Positions 50,101-59,359 of a DNA stretch of 64,000 bases are shown here, in pieces. The translations under genes were made by a program, and so were the position numbers. The DNA is taken from NCBI GenBank assembly GCA_900550465.1, contig URSC01000011.1, positions 33,260 to 97,259 on the forward strand, written 5' to 3'. Position 1 is the first letter of the stretch; every line of letters starts with the position of its first letter. The DNA comes from an uncultured Alistipes sp. (GTDB lineage Bacteria > Bacteroidota > Bacteroidia > Bacteroidales > UBA932). The notes beneath the pieces are model-generated. The model was not told the origin of the DNA, searched no databases, and saw only the letters and a program-made list of their open reading frames with translations.

Positions 50101-51406
50101 CGTAATACGAAGGGAAGACTGTCAGGTCCATGGCCATAAGAAGGTCATAGTACTTCCTGTTGAGCACGCCGTCGTCTCCGTTCAGATACGAGGGCACATA
50201 TACGACCTTGACCTTGCTGCCGGGGCTGTTGACCAGGCCCAGGGCTTTTATACGGTTGAGGATAATGTCGTTTGCGGGCTCGTTGAGACTGTGGGTAGTC
50301 AGGCACTGATAGCCGGAGCCGTCTCCTGCGAGCTTGGCGACCAGTTCCTTGTCCGGACCATTGTGGCCGGCCGGCACCATGATGAATGCCACCACGGTCC
50401 TGTTGCAGCTGCCGGAGTTGTTGAGACGGCCAAGTACGTCCAGATAGGCGTCGATACCCTTGTTCTTATATTCATACCTGCCGCTGATACCCATGATGAA
50501 GGCATCGGAGCAGTCCTCACCGCACATGGCAGATGCCAGGGTAAGCAGAGCCTTCCGTCCTTCAGCCATAGCCTCAGCCTTCTTTTCCTTGGAGGGCAGA
50601 ATGCTGTTGTCAAAACCGTTGGGAGTGATAAGGTCCACTTTCTTGCCCAGCAGACGCTCGCACTCAGTGGCGGTAATGTCGCTGACAGTGGTGAAGACAT
50701 CGGCGTTGACGGCGGCACATCTCTCGAGGGAGTGCTTGGCCATCACGTTGTAATAGCGGGCCTTCTCGTCGGCGTTGCAGTTATTAAGCGTCTCGTACAG
50801 AGGCACGTTGTTGCATGCAAGGCAACGGCCCACGACTGTGGCGTGGGTAGTGAAAATGGTGCCGACATGGGCATTGATGCTCTTGAGGTAGAGCACTCCG
50901 GCTCCGGTCATCCACTCATGGAAATGAGCCACTACGCGGTGGTGGGGCTGGAGGTTGAAATTGACGAAACTCTCTATCACCTTTCCGGCGGCATAGCCGA
51001 ACAGGGCGGATTCTATAAAGTCCCACTGTCCGGAGAGGGAGTCCAGCTTGAACTTCTCCCACAGAGCGGTGAATATCTCATTTTTCTTAGAAATGAACTG
51101 GGAGAAATCCACGAGGATGGCAATCGGCTTCCCGGGGATGTTCCACCGTCCTACCCTGAGGCGCAGCCCCTCCTCGGCGGCAGCGATCCTCCAGGTGCGG
51201 AAGAGGATGGGATCCTCGGTAAACTCCGGATTCTGGGCGGTATCCACCCATACATCCGGACCTATGTGGATGTGGTTGCTTCCCAGCTCCTCGGAAAGGT
51301 TCAGGGATTTTGTAGCCAATACGGTATGGATGCCCCCTACCTTATTGCAGACTTCCCAGCTTGCCTCGAACAGATAGTCGGGCATCACAACTTTTTCAGT
51401 ACTCAT
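47171..51406 (-). CDS. Glycogen synthase (GT3) - alpha-glucan phosphorylase (GT35) fusion
   Basis: 1411 aa fusion of opposing activities. Residues about 5-560 are a GT3-type glycogen synthase ([22 protein letters not shown] at the start; [18 protein letters not shown] near 435). Residues about 590-1400 are an alpha-glucan phosphorylase ([46 protein letters not shown]; PLP-site region [17 protein letters not shown] near 1160). Bacteroidota commonly carry this fusion, which would place glycogen building and breakdown on one chain in the cytoplasm. It follows GH57 by 26 bp in the glycogen operon. Confidence 0.93.
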   Translation of the reverse strand: [1411 protein letters not shown]

Positions 51407-51432
51407 AAAATGTCTTGATGTTGGTAACGGAA

Positions 51433-52638
51433 TTATTCTTGTTTCAGACGTCCGTCGATCCTCAGCATAAAGTCACTTAAAACGTTCATGTAATTGATAA
51501 ATGCCTCATACGGGGTGTCGTACGGATTGAAGTAATTGTGCACGGCTCCGTCTGAGAAGAACTTGGTACACATGTAGTAGAAATGGTCGCTCTCCTGCAG
51601 TCTCAGGAAATCCTTGGCAATCTTCTGGTCCTCTGTGGCTATCACCTTGTCGGTAAGGGCGTAGAGTTTCGAGGAAGCCTCGTTCTGCAGCTCGTTTCCG
51701 AGCCATGCGGTGGTGTCTCTCTCCTCGTCTGCCCAGGAAATCGGGAAGGGCACGTTCAGAGGAGCCACGGGCTGATGCTTCTTGATCACCTGCTGAGGGG
51801 TGCAGAACTCGAAACCGGTCTGCGAGAGCACGGCCTCGGGAAGGGCGCGGAAGAACTCGAAGATGCCGGTGGAGGCGTTCTGATGCTCGCCGAAGGTCTC
51901 GTAGTCCATGAAGAGGTTGATGACCTCTCCGTCCTTAATCGAATCGGTCAGCCAGGATATGTACTTGCCGGTGTCCACGGGCCACTTGTCCCAGGACTTG
52001 TCGGAGAAGCGGAACGCTATGTCGTCGCTCAGGCCGAAATTACGGAGCAGGAGCTTGAGCTTAGGGTTGATAGCGTTGGTATATACGTAGTTGGGGGATT
52101 TCCATCCCAGGATGTGCTTGGCACCCTCGGTCAGCATGCAGGTGAAGCCCATCTTGCTGACAAGCGAGCCTATCTCGTCGGAGTAGATCAGCTCGGTGTT
52201 CCTGAAGGTCTTGGGCTTCTTGCCGAAATGCTTGGCGATAAGGGCCGAGTGCAGCTTGACCTGTTTCTCGAACTCAGTGGGTGAGAAGAGGGATGCCAAG
52301 GTATGCGAATAGGTCTCGCCGATGAACTCCACGCAGCCTGTGGCGGCCAGGGCCTTGAAGCTGTCGAGCACCTCGGGGGCGTATGCCTCGAACTGCTCTA
52401 TCACGGAGCCGGATATGGAGAAGGCCACCTTGAACTTCTTGCCGCAGGCGGCTATCACCTCCAGCAGGAGCTTGTTCATGGGCAGGTAGCACCTCTCGGC
52501 CACGCGGCGGAGAATGGTCCTGTTGGCGAAGTCATCGTAATAGTGGTGGTCGTTTCCTATATCGAAGAAACGGTACTGTCTGAGACGGTCAGGCTGATGA
52601 ACCTGAAAATATATGCAGATTGAAGGTTTTGTTTCCAT
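51433..52638 (-). CDS. Glycoside hydrolase family 57 alpha-glucan enzyme
   Basis: 401 aa GH57 protein (alpha-amylase/4-alpha-glucanotransferase family). All five signature regions can be found: YFQVHQP (residues 11-17), VEFIGETYSH, the nucleophile E149 in FRNTELIY, the acid Asp in INLFMDYETFGEHQ (about 250) and the C-terminal helical region. No signal peptide, so it acts on cytoplasmic glycogen or maltodextrins. It lies between the GT4 and synthase-phosphorylase genes (gaps of 12 and 26 bp). The precise reaction cannot be separated between hydrolysis and transfer. Confidence 0.92.
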   Translation of the reverse strand: METKPSICIYFQVHQPDRLRQYRFFDIGNDHHYYDDFANRTILRRVAERCYLPMNKLLLEVIAACGKKFKVAFSISGSVIEQFEAYAPEVLDSFKALAATGCVEFIGETYSHTLASLFSPTEFEKQVKLHSALIAKHFGKKPKTFRNTELIYSDEIGSLVSKMGFTCMLTEGAKHILGWKSPNYVYTNAINPKLKLLLRNFGLSDDIAFRFSDKSWDKWPVDTGKYISWLTDSIKDGEVINLFMDYETFGEHQNASTGIFEFFRALPEAVLSQTGFEFCTPQQVIKKHQPVAPLNVPFPISWADEERDTTAWLGNELQNEASSKLYALTDKVIATEDQKIAKDFLRLQESDHFYYMCTKFFSDGAVHNYFNPYDTPYEAFINYMNVLSDFMLRIDGRLKQE

Positions 52639-52650
52639 AATAATGTGCTT

Positions 52651-53931
52651 TTAATCCAATATTGACAAATAAACTTGTTTGATTTTCTGTGCTGCGTTGT
52701 TCCACTTGAGGGTGTTGACCTCCTCCAGTCCGCAGCGGGACGACATATCCGCGAGGGCGGGATATCTGAGAAGGCCGTAGATGGCGTCGGCCATGGCGTC
52801 GATGTCCCAGAAGTCCACCTTGATGGAGTGCTTCAGGACCTCGGCCACGCCGGACTGCTTGGATATGATGGTGGGCACTCCCGTCCTCATGGCCTCGAGG
52901 GGTGAGATACCGAAAGGCTCCGAGACGGAGGGCATCACATACACGTCAGAGACTGCGAACATCCTCTGGACGTCGGCTCCGCGGAGGAAACCGGTAAAAT
53001 GGAACCTGTCGGATATGCCCAGTTTTGCGACGCGGCGGATAGAGCGGTTGAGCAGGTCACCGCTGCCGGCCATCACGAAACGCACATTCTTATAGTATTT
53101 GAGGACCTTGTTGGCGGCCTCGATGAAGTATTCCGGTCCTTTCTGGAAGGTGATGCGGCCCAGGAAGGTGACCACCTTCTCGGGCACCCCGCGCTGAACG
53201 TCTATCTCGTTGCGGCCGCTGAAGTCCACTGCATTGTGGACCGTGACCACCTTGTCGGGCGAGATGCCGTAGCGGTTGATGACGATGTTGCGGGTGAGGT
53301 TACTGACGGTGATTACCTTGTCGGCAGCCTCCATGCCCATCTTCTCCAGGGCGTAGACCTGAGTGTTGACATTCTCGCCGGTACGGTCGAACTCCGTGGC
53401 ATGGACATGGACCACCAGCGGCTTGCCGGTCAGTCTCTTGGCAGCCACACCCGCAGCGTAGGTAAGCCAGTCGTGGGCGTGGATGATGTCGAAGTCATTC
53501 TGCAGGGCGATGGTGCCTCCCACGAGAGCGTAGCGGGCCACCTCCTCCATGAGGTTGGTGCCGTACTTGCCGGAGAATTTGTATTTCTGCTTGAAGTTGA
53601 TTTTGAAGTCATTGACCTGATTGTGCCTGTCTTCCTCGACCATCTCGGAGAAATCCCGGGGATCCACATAGGGCACCAGATTGGAGCCTATCCTGAGGAA
53701 ATTGATCCTTTCCAGGAAATCCATGGGACTGCACTTGATGTCCGTGGCCTCCACATCGCTCGCGTTGATGATATGAGCCACAGAGCCGTCCTCGTCCCCG
53801 GATGCCGAAGGCATTACGAAAAGTACATCCACATCATTGTTGGCCAAGCCTCTGACCATGCCGTAGCAGGCCGTTCCGAGTCCGCCCGAGATATGGGGCG
53901 GAAACTCCCATCCGAACATTAAGACTCTCAT
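52651..53931 (-). CDS. GT4 family glycosyltransferase, probable glucan synthase
   Basis: 426 aa GT-B fold transferase. The N-terminal domain starts MRVLMFGWEFPPHISGGLGT, the ADP-glucose synthase-like glycine loop; HAHDWLTYAAG follows (about 151-161). The C-terminal domain carries VTFLGRITFQKGPEYFIEA (about 259-277) and the EX7E-type PSVSEPFGISPLEAMRTGVPTI (about 335-356). Context and the KxGG-like start suggest a second glycogen (starch) synthase or primer-extending enzyme. Its start overlaps the debranching gene by 4 bp (ATGA). Confidence 0.9.
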   Translation of the reverse strand: MRVLMFGWEFPPHISGGLGTACYGMVRGLANNDVDVLFVMPSASGDEDGSVAHIINASDVEATDIKCSPMDFLERINFLRIGSNLVPYVDPRDFSEMVEEDRHNQVNDFKINFKQKYKFSGKYGTNLMEEVARYALVGGTIALQNDFDIIHAHDWLTYAAGVAAKRLTGKPLVVHVHATEFDRTGENVNTQVYALEKMGMEAADKVITVSNLTRNIVINRYGISPDKVVTVHNAVDFSGRNEIDVQRGVPEKVVTFLGRITFQKGPEYFIEAANKVLKYYKNVRFVMAGSGDLLNRSIRRVAKLGISDRFHFTGFLRGADVQRMFAVSDVYVMPSVSEPFGISPLEAMRTGVPTIISKQSGVAEVLKHSIKVDFWDIDAMADAIYGLLRYPALADMSSRCGLEEVNTLKWNNAAQKIKQVYLSILD

Positions 53932-55871
53932 AACTCCTCCGTTTTATATTTGTTTACAAGATATTCGGAACGAAGCAGGGATGCGGTGGCCACTGCGCTG
54001 GAGATGGCTCCGTGAGGATTGTGCGGGGGATCGCCGTCATAGAGCTCGCAGATGGCTCCGACGCCGTGACGCTCGATATCCTCCTCGAAGGCGTTGATCA
54101 GCTCGGTGGCCCTGCGGACGGACATGCCTCCGTAGAGTTTCAGCATGGCCTCGATATAGTATGTCAGGAGCCATACCCGGGTCGAGCCCTGATGGTAGGA
54201 ATGGTCTCTCTGATCCTGGTTTCCATCGTAGACTCCCTTGTAGAGAGAGTTCTTGGGAGAAAGGGTACGGATGCCGCGCTCGGTGAGCAGCTCCCTCTTG
54301 ACAGCCTCCATGATCTTGCCCTTGACCTCCTCGCTCAGAGGGGAGTAGTCCAGGCTGCAGGCGAAGATCTGGTTTGGACGGGTGAAGACATTCTGTCCGT
54401 TTTCGTCCACGTAGTCGGCCAGATGCTGACGCTCCTCACACCAGAAGACGTTGTAGAAGTTGACGTCCAGCTTATCCTTCACGGCCTGGAGCTGATATAC
54501 GAAGCGGGTGTCGGAGCCGTATTTGGTCTCCATGTCGATCATATAGCTGACTGCGTTGTACCAGAAGGCGTTGGTCTCCACCTGGAAGCCGCTGCGCTCG
54601 GTGACGGGCACTCCGTCCTTGTCGTAGGCGTTCATCCAGGTCATGGCCACACCGTTCATCCTGGCCCACAGCAGGCCGTTGTCGGACAGGGACACTCCCA
54701 TGCGGCCTCCGTCGAGGAAACTCTTGAGGATGGCCTTGAGCTTTGCGCGGTATTTCAGCCATGCGCCCTGGGCGTCACCGGTGAAGGCCGCATACTGCTG
54801 GATAACCCAGAACAGCCACAGGGCGGCGTCCACCTGTTTGGAGCCGTGCAGGAGCTGATGGTTGTATATCTTGAAAGTGCTCTCGAGCACCTCCTCGAAC
54901 TGGGCGGTGTCGCCGTCGGCGAATAGGGTTAGGCCGGGCAGGGAGATGAAGGTCTCGCGCAGTCCCTTACCGAGCCATGTATAGCCGGCGTAAATCTCCT
55001 TGAGGCCCTTGCCGGTATTTACTATGAACTGCTTGGCCGCACGGTGCAGGCAGTCGTCGTAGCTCTGGAGGGAAATCCTTTTGGCGGCCTCACGGGTAAA
55101 CACTCCGGACAGCCCTTTGACGGCTACCGGCGATGTGGATACGGAAACCACCACCGACTCTCCCTTCTTAATGGGGAGTTCGAAATATCCGGGCGTATAG
55201 AGGTCCTCCTTATACTGGAAACCGCGGCGTTTCTCCTCGAGATACTCGATGTTGTAGTACCAGTCGGGATTGTGGAAATAGTCGTTCTGCTTGTTGGTCT
55301 GGATATTGACCGTAGGGAAACCGTCGTATAGCCTATAGGATGCTCCGTTCTCGACGGTCACATAGCCGCGGTCTGCATCATCATTGGCATGGGTCAGGGT
55401 GTGAATTTCCCTAAATGAGAGGAAAGGCCTGAGACGCAGAGTTGTTGCCGAGTGCGCATCGAGCAGGGTGTACTTTATCAGCAACTGTTCCTTGTTGTGC
55501 AGAAAAAGCATGGATTTGCTGAAAAGAATACCTCCCACCCGGTATGTTATCGTGGGGTACTTGTCGAACTCGAAATCCACGATGTATTTGTGTCCTCGGG
55601 GCTCATAGTTGTTCTTGCCATAACAGTGAATGCCGAGATTGAATTCCCGGCCATGCTGGATAAGGGTCTCATCCAGCGAGGACAGAAGGACATACCTTCT
55701 GTTGTCGAAGTTCTTGACGGGGAGCACAAACAGACCGTGGTACTTGCGGGTATTGCAGCCTACGAGAGTAGTGTTCAGATATCCGCCGGTCTTATTGGTG
55801 GCGAGCACTTCCCTGACCAGAGAGTACTCCAGATTCACCAATTCTTCTTTGTCAAATTTAAGATACGACAT
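53928..55871 (-). CDS. Glycogen debranching enzyme (amylo-alpha-1,6-glucosidase type)
   Basis: 647 aa protein with a bacterial GDE N-terminal domain (about 15-235; REVLATNKTGGYLNTTLVGCNTRKYHGLF) and a C-terminal (alpha/alpha)6-barrel GDE domain (about 270-640; AGYTWLGKGLRETFISLPGL, YHQGSTRVWLLTYYIEAML). It removes alpha-1,6 branches after phosphorylase action. GH133-like by architecture. No signal peptide. It lies 17 bp after glgB and overlaps the GT4 gene by 4 bp, so translation is coupled. Confidence 0.93.
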   Translation of the reverse strand: MSYLKFDKEELVNLEYSLVREVLATNKTGGYLNTTLVGCNTRKYHGLFVLPVKNFDNRRYVLLSSLDETLIQHGREFNLGIHCYGKNNYEPRGHKYIVDFEFDKYPTITYRVGGILFSKSMLFLHNKEQLLIKYTLLDAHSATTLRLRPFLSFREIHTLTHANDDADRGYVTVENGASYRLYDGFPTVNIQTNKQNDYFHNPDWYYNIEYLEEKRRGFQYKEDLYTPGYFELPIKKGESVVVSVSTSPVAVKGLSGVFTREAAKRISLQSYDDCLHRAAKQFIVNTGKGLKEIYAGYTWLGKGLRETFISLPGLTLFADGDTAQFEEVLESTFKIYNHQLLHGSKQVDAALWLFWVIQQYAAFTGDAQGAWLKYRAKLKAILKSFLDGGRMGVSLSDNGLLWARMNGVAMTWMNAYDKDGVPVTERSGFQVETNAFWYNAVSYMIDMETKYGSDTRFVYQLQAVKDKLDVNFYNVFWCEERQHLADYVDENGQNVFTRPNQIFACSLDYSPLSEEVKGKIMEAVKRELLTERGIRTLSPKNSLYKGVYDGNQDQRDHSYHQGSTRVWLLTYYIEAMLKLYGGMSVRRATELINAFEEDIERHGVGAICELYDGDPPHNPHGAISSAVATASLLRSEYLVNKYKTEEL

Positions 55872-55888
55872 ATACCTTTTATAATATG

Positions 55889-57862
55889 TTACTTTCTTTT
55901 CAGGACTATGGCCGACCTGCTGGGCAGGTAAAGGGAAAGTGTGTCACAGTCGTTATCTTTCACGGTAAAATGAGCCGTGTTCTCATCATTCCGACCGAAT
56001 CCTCCGAATTCAGGCGCATCTGTATCAAGTACTTGCCTATATTCTCCCGCCGGTGCCCGGAACTTGAAGTCTGCCACCGACTCAGAGGGGTGGAAATTGA
56101 GCGCAAAGATAAAACATCCTCTTGCAAAAATCAAAACTTTTCGGTCCTCGTCCACGTAAAGTTGGACCGGACGCTCGGTCAGAATGTTGTTTTCCGCGAA
56201 AAGATGTATCATCGCCCGGTCAAAATCCCGGAGCTCACCGTAGCGCAGATCCGGATTGTCTGACAGGGACCACTGGCGGCGGGCATAGAAATAAGACCAG
56301 CCGTTCCCCTCGCGGGGGAAGTCTATCCACTCGGGGTGGCCGAACTCATTGCCCATGAAGTTCAGGTAGCCGTCCCCGGCCGTGGCGATGGTCACCAGGC
56401 GGATCATCTTGTGCAGGGCCATGCCGCGCTCGACGGTAAGGTTCTGCGAGGCCTTGTTCATGGCAGTGTACATCTCCTTGTCCATCAGGCGGAAGATAAT
56501 CGTCTTGTCGCCCACCAGGGCCTGGTCGTGGCACTCGGCGTAGGAGACCGTGCGCTCGTCTGCCCGCTTGTTGGTCAGCTCGTAGTATATCTCGCCCATG
56601 CTCCAGTCCTCATCCTTGCGCTCCTTTATCCACTTGATCCAGTGGTCGGCTATGCCCATGCTCAGGCGGAAGTCGAAGCCGATGCCGCCCATTCCCGCAG
56701 GAGCCGCCAGCCCTGGCATGCCGCTGACGTCCTCCGCGATGGTTATCGCCTTGGGATTTATCTCCTTTATCATGATATTGGCCAGGCCGAGATAGAGCAG
56801 AGCGTCCTCGTCCTGATTGCCGTCGAAATAGCAGGAATAGTCCGTAAAGTCCTTGCCCAGGCCGTGGTCCAGATATATCATGCTGGTCACGCCGTCGAAG
56901 CGGAAACCGTCGATACGGTACTCCTCCATCCAGAACTTGATGTTCGAGAGCAGGAAATGGACCGTGGAGGGCTTGCCGTAGTTGAAGCACCGCGAGCCCC
57001 AGGCCGGGTGCCGCCCCCTGGCCCCTGCGTGACAGTAGAGGTATTCGGTGCCGTCGAGCATGCCGATGCCCTCCACCTCATTGTCCACCGCGTGCGAGTG
57101 CACCAGGTCCATGACCACCGCGATGCCCATCCCGTGCGCCTCGTCCACCAGGGCCTTGAACTCCTCCGGAGTGCCGAAGCGGGAGCTCAGGGCGAAGAAG
57201 TTGGAGACCTGATAGCCGAAGGAGCCGTAGTAGGGATGCTCCTGGAGGGCCATGATCTGCAGGGTGTTGTACCCGAGGTCGCGGATGCGCGGCAGTACGT
57301 TCTGACGGAACTCGTCGAACGAGGCGACCTTCTCCTCCTCGGAGCTCATGCCGATATGGGCCTCGTAGATGAGGGGGCAGCGGTTGTGCGGGACAAAGCG
57401 GGTATGCCGCCAGCGGTATTTCTTAGGAGGAAGCCATACCTGGGCGGAGAAAATCTTCGTCTCCGGGTCCTGGACGCAGCGTACAGCGTATGCCGGAAGC
57501 CTCTCGCCGCTGCCGCCGTTCCATTCCACTATCCATTTGAACAGAGAGCCGTGAGGCACCTCCGCAGCCGGCAGACGGAGTTCCCAGTTGCCGCCTCCTA
57601 CGGAGTTCAGCCGGTATCTCTCATCCTTCCGCCAGCCATTGAAATCCCCGATGAGGTATATCGCCGTGGCGTTCGGGGCCCACTCCCTGAAGACCACTTC
57701 CTTCTTGTCGGCGTGCACTCCGTAGTACAGGTGGTTGTTCACTGCATCAGAGAGCCTGCGGCCATATCCGGCCAGCTCCTGTTTCCTGATTACCAGTTCC
57801 CTGTAGCGTTTTTCAATCTGGTCCCGGTAGGGCATCAGATATGGATCCTTATCGAATATCAT
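55889..57862 (-). CDS. glgB: 1,4-alpha-glucan branching enzyme
   Basis: 657 aa GH13 branching enzyme, resembling the eukaryotic GlgB group. A CBM48 domain (about 45-150; VFREWAPNATAIYLIGDFNGW) is followed by the catalytic barrel with nucleophile Asp in DGFRFDGVTSMIYLDHG (about 320), acid/base Glu in ITIAEDVSGMP (about 373), the conserved YAECHDQALVGDKT and a C-terminal all-beta domain. It introduces alpha-1,6 branches into glycogen. First glycogen gene of the operon, 27 bp after xseB. Confidence 0.96.
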   Translation of the reverse strand: MIFDKDPYLMPYRDQIEKRYRELVIRKQELAGYGRRLSDAVNNHLYYGVHADKKEVVFREWAPNATAIYLIGDFNGWRKDERYRLNSVGGGNWELRLPAAEVPHGSLFKWIVEWNGGSGERLPAYAVRCVQDPETKIFSAQVWLPPKKYRWRHTRFVPHNRCPLIYEAHIGMSSEEEKVASFDEFRQNVLPRIRDLGYNTLQIMALQEHPYYGSFGYQVSNFFALSSRFGTPEEFKALVDEAHGMGIAVVMDLVHSHAVDNEVEGIGMLDGTEYLYCHAGARGRHPAWGSRCFNYGKPSTVHFLLSNIKFWMEEYRIDGFRFDGVTSMIYLDHGLGKDFTDYSCYFDGNQDEDALLYLGLANIMIKEINPKAITIAEDVSGMPGLAAPAGMGGIGFDFRLSMGIADHWIKWIKERKDEDWSMGEIYYELTNKRADERTVSYAECHDQALVGDKTIIFRLMDKEMYTAMNKASQNLTVERGMALHKMIRLVTIATAGDGYLNFMGNEFGHPEWIDFPREGNGWSYFYARRQWSLSDNPDLRYGELRDFDRAMIHLFAENNILTERPVQLYVDEDRKVLIFARGCFIFALNFHPSESVADFKFRAPAGEYRQVLDTDAPEFGGFGRNDENTAHFTVKDNDCDTLSLYLPSRSAIVLKRK

Positions 57863-57889
57863 AGCTGTTATTTTTAATGTTTCACCTGA

Positions 57890-58090
57890 CTATTGTTCAT
57901 CATCGAGTATTTTCCCGATGCTTTCCTCGCTCTCTTTCAGCATCTTCCGGCAGTAAGTCAGCAGTTCCGCCGCCTCCTTCACCTTCGCGGGGATATCCCC
58001 CACCGCCGTCTGCGGGTCCTCGATCTGAGCCACTATCTTCTCCAGACGCCCGAACGCCTCCTCGTATTTCATTTTTTCCATATTCTGCAT
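57890..58090 (-). CDS. xseB: Exodeoxyribonuclease VII small subunit
   Basis: 66 aa helical protein with the family pattern MKYEEAFGRLEKIVAQIEDP (residues 7-26) and LLTYCRKMLKESEESI. It assembles with XseA to form the single-strand exonuclease. Met codons at positions 1, 4 and 7 are all possible starts. It is separated from xseA by the PDDEXK nuclease gene and a 96-bp AT-rich gap, whereas the two are normally adjacent. Confidence 0.92.
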   Translation of the reverse strand: MQNMEKMKYEEAFGRLEKIVAQIEDPQTAVGDIPAKVKEAAELLTYCRKMLKESEESIGKILDDEQ

Positions 58091-58186
58091 AATTTAAAAC
58101 ATCGTTGCAATTTACAAAAAAATCCGATACCGCTTCGCTTGTTGAGCACTAACTTTAGTGCAATCAGCTTTTACATTGTGTATGTC

Positions 58187-59344
58187 TTACAGTAATTTCT
58201 TCAATTCCTCACTGTCTGGCAAAGCATTGCGCAATTTTTCAGGCATATCTGCCGAGGTAGTGTAGGTAGCTACGCCCATCGGTTTGTTGTAGTCCTGGAT
58301 GACATATTCCACATATTCCTTGTCCGCCTCCTTGCACAACACAATTCCTATACTCGGATTTTCATGTGTTTTTTTCACATGGTCGTCCAGAATGCGCAGA
58401 TAGGCCATGAGCTGCCCAAGATAACCGGGCTTGAACGAGCCTGTCTTCAACTCCACACAAACCATTGCATTCAATTCGCGATTGAAGAAAAGCAAGTCCG
58501 GGAAATGCTCCACCCCATAAACCTCAAGATGATATTGATTGCCTATGAATGCGAAATCACGTCCAAAGGTCATAATGAACCTCTTGATATTTTGCACCAC
58601 CTGCTGTTCCACCACCCGCTCGTCTATATCCTCACTGTCACGTTCTCCGATTTCCTCCACGTTGATAAAATCAAGTGCGTACTCATCCTTGAACATCATC
58701 ACGGCCTTGCGGGCTTCCTTACCTGTAAGCGTGAGCGAAAAATTGTTAGGGATTGCGTCTTGATTGTGGTAATCATCCTGTTTGATGATGCGTTTCAGAG
58801 CATCAACTGAAAGATGCTCAGCCGCACACCTCCTGATATAATAAAGCCTCTCATTTCTGGCGGAAACACTTTCAATAATACGCACATGGTGTGTAAACGG
58901 AACACCCAAAAATTCCGTAGCGGGGAAATCTACGGTATTGGGGATATTCATCGCGTGGTATATGTCTATTGAGTCTGTTTCGACAATTGCGATTGTCGAA
59001 TTATGCATACTTTCAGCGGTGGCACCCTGAGAAAGCCATTTCCCCGCATCCAAACACTCCCAATTCTCATAGAATTTACGCATGTTTTTTAAGCTGTTGG
59101 CTGAAAATCCACGCAGTCCAGGTAATATCTTTCTGAGATGATTGCTTATGCTTGCGAGCGCACCAGTGCCCCATTTCCCCTTTCGCGAATTTTGCGACAC
59201 GTACTTGCCGATACTGTAATATACGGCCAACTGTATGCGGTTCTCACCTTTCAAGGCCTCATACTGGCCCTGCAGTATGGCGGTTTTAATGGTTTCCGCC
59301 GCCTCTGTATAAATTGCGGGTACGTTGTCAGTCTGTTGTTTCAT
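58187..59344 (-). CDS. PDDEXK nuclease domain protein (DUF1016/YhcG family)
   Basis: 385 aa protein with an N-terminal DUF1016 domain (about 10-170; NRIQLAVYYSIGKYVSQNSRKGKWG, FSANSLKNMRKFYENW) and a C-terminal PDDEXK nuclease-like domain (about 215-360) with FPDLLFF and CVELKTGSFKPGYLGQLMAYL holding the D and ExK residues. Relatives occur in defence islands and near restriction-modification or IS genes; function is poorly known. AT-rich codon use and its place between xseB and xseA point to insertion by transfer. It starts 15 bp after the xseA stop and so may use that promoter. Confidence 0.9.
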   Translation of the reverse strand: MKQQTDNVPAIYTEAAETIKTAILQGQYEALKGENRIQLAVYYSIGKYVSQNSRKGKWGTGALASISNHLRKILPGLRGFSANSLKNMRKFYENWECLDAGKWLSQGATAESMHNSTIAIVETDSIDIYHAMNIPNTVDFPATEFLGVPFTHHVRIIESVSARNERLYYIRRCAAEHLSVDALKRIIKQDDYHNQDAIPNNFSLTLTGKEARKAVMMFKDEYALDFINVEEIGERDSEDIDERVVEQQVVQNIKRFIMTFGRDFAFIGNQYHLEVYGVEHFPDLLFFNRELNAMVCVELKTGSFKPGYLGQLMAYLRILDDHVKKTHENPSIGIVLCKEADKEYVEYVIQDYNKPMGVATYTTSADMPEKLRNALPDSEELKKLL

Positions 59345-59359
59345 GTTGTTCTTGGTTAT

